Shown: positions 59,946-64,000 of the stretch, piece by piece
How the letters are laid out: each line of letters starts with the position of its first letter
Numbering within the stretch: the first letter of the stretch is position 1
Assembly (NCBI GenBank): GCA_035041965.1
Contig: JAPYMA010000925.1
Coordinates: 1-64,000 of the forward strand
DNA length: 64,000 bases
From: Anisakis pegreffii
Taxonomy: Eukaryota; Nematoda; Chromadorea; Rhabditida; Anisakidae
Reading direction: 5' to 3'
Notes under the pieces: generated by a model
The model's input: the letters and a program-made list of their open reading frames with translations, nothing else
Database searches by the model: none
What the model was told of the DNA's origin: nothing
Translations under genes and position numbers: made by a program

Positions 59946-61392
59946 ACGTGCAAACAAACAAAATTCTTTTATAATATGTGCATAAATTGTTTGGCAAGCA
60001 CGCATGCCATTTATTTTGTGATAATAATTGTTCTGCTAGGATACTTTTATCGAATTCTTTCATGGTATCGGTTATCGTGCTATCAGTGAATTCAGATATC
60101 GAAGTCGTATAAATTTTATCAATGCGTATTCAGTCTTATTGCATGCACGAGCCAATGCAGATAGAACAACAAATGTGACTCTTTGGCTATATTATATCCA
60201 AAATCAAATTGGAAGACCCACCTCAATTAGCCATATGTGATGAAATTTTTGGGCATCTTGAAGTCCACAATGCTAATTGTGTCAGCAATAACAATTATTT
60301 TATCAATCCTAGTGATTATGTCCTAAGACAAACGGATTTGTGGGAAATAACCTCCGACTGAACTCACATCTCATCGGTGGAAAAAACCACTTCAGTGAAC
60401 AATCGAAGATGGAAACTTGAATGATGAACAATATCTGTTGATTCAAATACTGATATTTTAGGCATTGATGCTCTGAATAATATTGATATCAGATAACATA
60501 TTCAAAAAATATTGATATTTCTGATACACTAACTGTTGATATATAATCAATTACTTAAATATCAATATGGATGTTTCAATCATAATGTTTCAAATCTATC
60601 CGAGACCGTCAACGACATTTTAAAAACCATCAGTGGATACAAAAAACATCGTCAACAGATCAAAAAAATTTTGATGACAGAGGAACCGCATTTTGAAACT
60701 TTTTTTCAGATATTTAGAGATGAATGCTTTGTATCGAGTGTATCACCGTTAAGGTACTACATAAGTATGAGCATATGCTAGGTATGATCATGGACAAATG
60801 CTGATATCAATGTTGCAATATTAATCAGATCAATAAGATTTATTTATTTTAAATAAAAGCAAAGCAATCATATGAATTACTTTTTTACTTTTAACGCTCA
60901 AAATGTTAATTTAAAAATCATTGCTGCTTCACATGATCACAGAAAGTACTGATTCCATTATTCGATCAGTGTGCTCGATTGTATAGTAGGAAACGAAGAA
61001 TTTCATGTTGTTTTATCACATATGAACAGCATTCCAAAGACTTTTTTTTTACATAATACGCAGAGAGCGTTTATGAGGAAAGATGACAAATGAAGAGAGC
61101 GAATCATAGCAGAGTCGGCCATTTTCAAAGAAGTAAGAGCAATTACCGTATGCTAAATATGAACATTATACGTAAATAGCGTATAAGATACTATTTTTGG
61201 AACAATAAAAGAAACAGTGCCCGAGATTACCTAAAACCAGGTTAATTGATAAGCAGCATGCCCAATCTTAATGCCGGAATGAACCGACTTTTGTCGACGT
61301 ATTTTTTACTCCAACTGCCTTATTCTCATTCTCTGATCCACTTAGAGCACCAGATTACACTCGTTCAATTTCACGAACCATCAAAATGGAAA
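59946..61392. other. Intergenic, no gene proven
   Basis: A frame at 60,536-60,781 contains a protein-like stretch (NDILKTISGYKKHRQQIKKI), but no matching splice partners were found. ATATTGATATC words repeat at 60,480-60,560. Confidence 0.4.
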
Positions 61393-61400
61393 CTTCAAAC

Positions 61401-62990
61401 CAGTGTTGGGCAATAGCGCGCTATTCCGCTAGTCCGCTAATAGCGAATAGCGGAATAGCGGAATAGCGATATCGGAAGTTCGAGTGAATAGCGGAATAGC
61501 GATAGCGGGAACGGCGCTATCGCTGTTCGATAGCGAGCAACTTCCGCTATATTCCGCTATCATCCGCTATCAGTTTATTTACAGTACAGAATCTGTTACA
61601 ACAACAAGCAATCATGACTTCTTCGGCGTTATATCAACGCCTGTCGACAAATCGCACGAAAATTCCTTGAAAAAGAGAGCAAAAAAGATCGTTGAAGAAT
61701 GGTTAGATGGAGAACTCGAAAATAGTCTGGGGGATGCAACTTTTATGAATGACACGTGCTTCGTTAAACTGTTTATCAGGTCCACATATTGTTGGTCATA
61801 CTTGTTTTAGCTACTTTATAATGTTTTCCATGCTTGTTTTAACAATACTTGTTCATCACCTATTGTTTCTACTTCAGATATTAATACCTCTAGCATGACT
61901 TCAAGTAGTTAAAAATTTCAGATATAACACAGGCATGCCTTCTGGGGCACCAGTGGAGCGCATGTTTTCGCTAGGAAAGGATATCATGCGAGCGAAGCGG
62001 TCGAGAATTTCCGATGGATTATTCAATATGTTGATGTTTATCAAAGGAAACGAGAAATTATGAGCATTTTGGGCGCTGTTTTGATGATGTTTTCGCTGTT
62101 GAACTGTTGTGTTTCATGCTGTTGTGTTTCTGTTGTTGTTTTTTTATAACATGCTGTCGACCAAATTTAATGATATGACATTCGACTCACTGATTGTGAG
62201 GTAGTTTTCGAAAGTGGCACTTTAGGAAGGAGAGGATTTTTGGTGATGATACTTCAGGAAAAAGGGGATCTTTTTGTGACAATACCCTACGAAGAACATT
62301 TTTTGATGATAATACTGTTGCGGTTTTTTGTTATGTTCCTGTTGTTTCTTCATAATGTGCTGTTGACAAAATTTATTGATATTACGTTCGATGTGCTAAT
62401 ATAGTTTATGTGTGTCTGCTATTGTTGTTTTTATATAACATGCTGTTGACCAAATTTATTGATATAATATTCGGTGTGCTGATATAGTTTGTATGTTTCT
62501 GTTGTTGTCGTTTTTTCACAATTTGTTGTTAACCAAACCTATTGATATGACATTCGGTTCACTAACATAGTTTTCGAAAGTGACCGATAAACTTTCGATA
62601 ATGTTTTTGCTGTTAAGATGTTTTGTTGTGGCCTTTTTTAATGATGCTGTTGTTGTTTTAATGTTGTTTGTGTTCTATTGTTTTAAATTTTTTAATGTTT
62701 AAATATGTCCTATTGTCATAAAACAAAATTTATGTTCTCGTGAAAATCTACTTTCGTAATGTTTCTCATATTTAATTCAAAAATGCCTGTTGATTAATGA
62801 AAATTTTGAATCATTTAGTGGTGTAATGAGGTTTTTAAAGTAGGCGATAGCGATAGCGATAGCGGTAGCGATAGCGCTCCGCTATCGATTCGGTGGGTAA
62901 TAGCGATAGCGGTAGCGGACTAGCGGAAATCTTTTCGATAGCGGAATAGCGATAGCGCGCTATCGTTCTTCGATAGCGCGCCCAACACTG
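61401..62990 (+). mobile_element. hAT transposon copy 2, internally deleted, keeps transposase tail
   Basis: The ends CAGTGTTGGGC...GCCCAACACTG are identical to copy 1, and the flanking 8-bp duplication CTTCAAAC is perfect (61,393-61,400 and 62,991-62,998). The first 180 bases and the last 770 are nearly identical to copy 1. Between them it holds the end of a transposase gene. The 3' part contains three or four diverged copies of a module around TAACATGCTGTTGACCAAAT. At 1.6 kb it is too short to be autonomous, so it is an internal deletion product of a longer element. Confidence 0.93.
61585..62063 (+). pseudogene. hAT transposase, C-terminal dimerisation region (fragment)
   Basis: Two exons (61585-61779 and 61922-62063) join in phase after an acceptor TTATTTACAG. 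The first gives a polar helix region (SLKKRAKKIVEEWLDGELE). The second gives MPSGAPVERMFSLGKDIMRA and then LFNMLMFIKGN, the conserved hAT C-terminal dimerisation motif, ending at a TGA. The zinc finger and catalytic DDE domain are missing, so the fragment cannot transpose DNA. The intact frame and splice sites show that the deletion is not old, or that the tail could still be expressed. Confidence 0.85.
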
Positions 62991-62998
62991 CTTCAAAC

Positions 62999-64000
62999 CA
63001 TGTTAAAGTGAATGTTATGACCCATTATTTCACAGTTAAGGCCATGACTCGATTAATGCTTTTTGCAAAACTTATCGAGCTGACGAGAACAGCCGCAGCG
63101 GACCGCTCTTAAACTGTATAAGTGTTCAAAAGCAAGCAGATGATCGACCATAACATCAGTAGTGGTTATAATGAACACGTGAATCAGTATTGTTAATTTA
63201 AAGAAAATCAAAATATTCTCACTCTTAAGACTAGAACATGCAATTACTAAAATGGTTTCCTTCAAGAACGAAAAGATTGTCATTGACAACATATTATGCT
63301 TGCCTCAGAATTGATCAATATAGCATCAGCAAATTATGGTGTTAGCGATAAGATTCGATCGTAAAGGCGGTCTGAATACTGTTATTCCAATAGTTCGGTG
63401 ATAACTTGAGAAAAATAGTCAAACTTCTACATCAAAGCATTTCTCGTCAGTATAATTCATATTTTGCTTGCAGCCTGGTATTTCCTCTATCTAAACAGAA
63501 CATCAATTTGCATGGTTATAGACAGGCTATGATTATCGGAAGATAGCACTCCTTACACTGACCGCTATAGCGAGGCGTTGTTGATTAACGCTAAAATCAG
63601 ATGCAATTTTGCGCTCTAGCTGAATTTTGTAGTCATGGAACACACCTTCGCAAATTCATGTGGGTCTTTGCGTTCACTGCCGACAATATACACAAAGCCA
63701 AAAATTGAAAAGTGAAAAAAGAACTAAAATACCCTAGTAGAATAGGGTGAATCTATTTAAAACAAGGAACTTGTCCGCTGTCGCTGACTTGCTGTAGGTA
63801 ACATTTTTCACTCGTAGAATCTCATTTATTTCAGCTGATTTAAATTTGTGACTTCATTATTGGCCAAGTGAAGTGAGTAAAAAATCTGGCTATTGAATGG
63901 TATGATAAGCCAAAGCAGAATCATTACATAAAATATGATGAAAAAACACTTTAAAGAAGTTTCTTTATTATCAAGAATAATCAGACAATTCTCTTCAGAT
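62999..64000. other. Right edge, no gene proven
   Basis: A possible tiny terminal exon after ATTTCACAG at 63,035 would read KAMTRLMLFAKLIELTRTAA and then stop, but it has no partner. The rest shows nothing I can support. Confidence 0.4.

Noticed and set aside
60536..60781. Plus-strand frame with helical-looking sequence left of hAT copy 2
   Set aside because: Its possible donor phase does not match the only candidate downstream exon (63,036); no motif.

Overview
The window looks like chromosomal DNA from a nematode, most likely a parasitic one of the ascarid/filarial kind. The evidence is AT-rich sequence; split genes whose introns mostly end in TTTCAG-like acceptors; several start codons that sit just after a free 3' splice site, as in SL trans-spliced genes; a 22-nt near-copy of spliced leader SL1 at 34,329; TTAGGC-type repeats; and gene families with nematode character (secreted Cys-type glutathione peroxidase, a divergent G-alpha, class 3 lipases with a Cys-rich head). 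Genus and species cannot be fixed from the sequence alone.

All protein genes are split. I rebuilt them exon by exon from splice sites and matching phases. In order: a CTR-type copper transporter (2,302-3,201, +, 3 exons); a small membrane protein resembling TMEM242 (20,363-18,741, -, 4 exons including a 27-nt microexon); a tyrosine-rich basic protein, possibly a filagenin-like thick filament component (23,730-25,866, +); a secreted selenium-independent glutathione peroxidase (30,551-32,706, +); a G-protein alpha subunit (35,883-39,367, +); a lone last exon of an unknown minus-strand gene (41,524-41,288); and two tandem class 3 lipases with the same exon plan (50,718-54,846 and 57,780-59,910, +). 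The genes are unrelated in function apart from the lipase pair; I see no operon.

The rest is mostly repeat-rich, gene-poor DNA. Two copies of one hAT transposon (10,141-12,136 and 61,401-62,990) have identical ends and clean 8-bp target duplications. The first carries an RTE-type retrotransposon insertion with its own 13-bp target duplication, and a long hairpin where the second keeps the tail of the transposase. Further hAT-like or MITE-like elements lie at 14,019-14,433, 26,228-27,714 and 55,395-56,572. At 48,817-50,551 a fold-back element has one arm expanded into 29 copies of a 44-45-bp unit, each holding three TTAGGC hexamers, the nematode telomere motif. tRNA-like relics lie at 39.8, 51.6 and 52.1 kb.

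The most unusual items are the telomere-motif fold-back array, the genomic SL1 copy, the nested hAT/RTE structure, and small genes that ordinary ORF calling misses. I found no CRISPR array, rRNA gene or bacterial-style operon.
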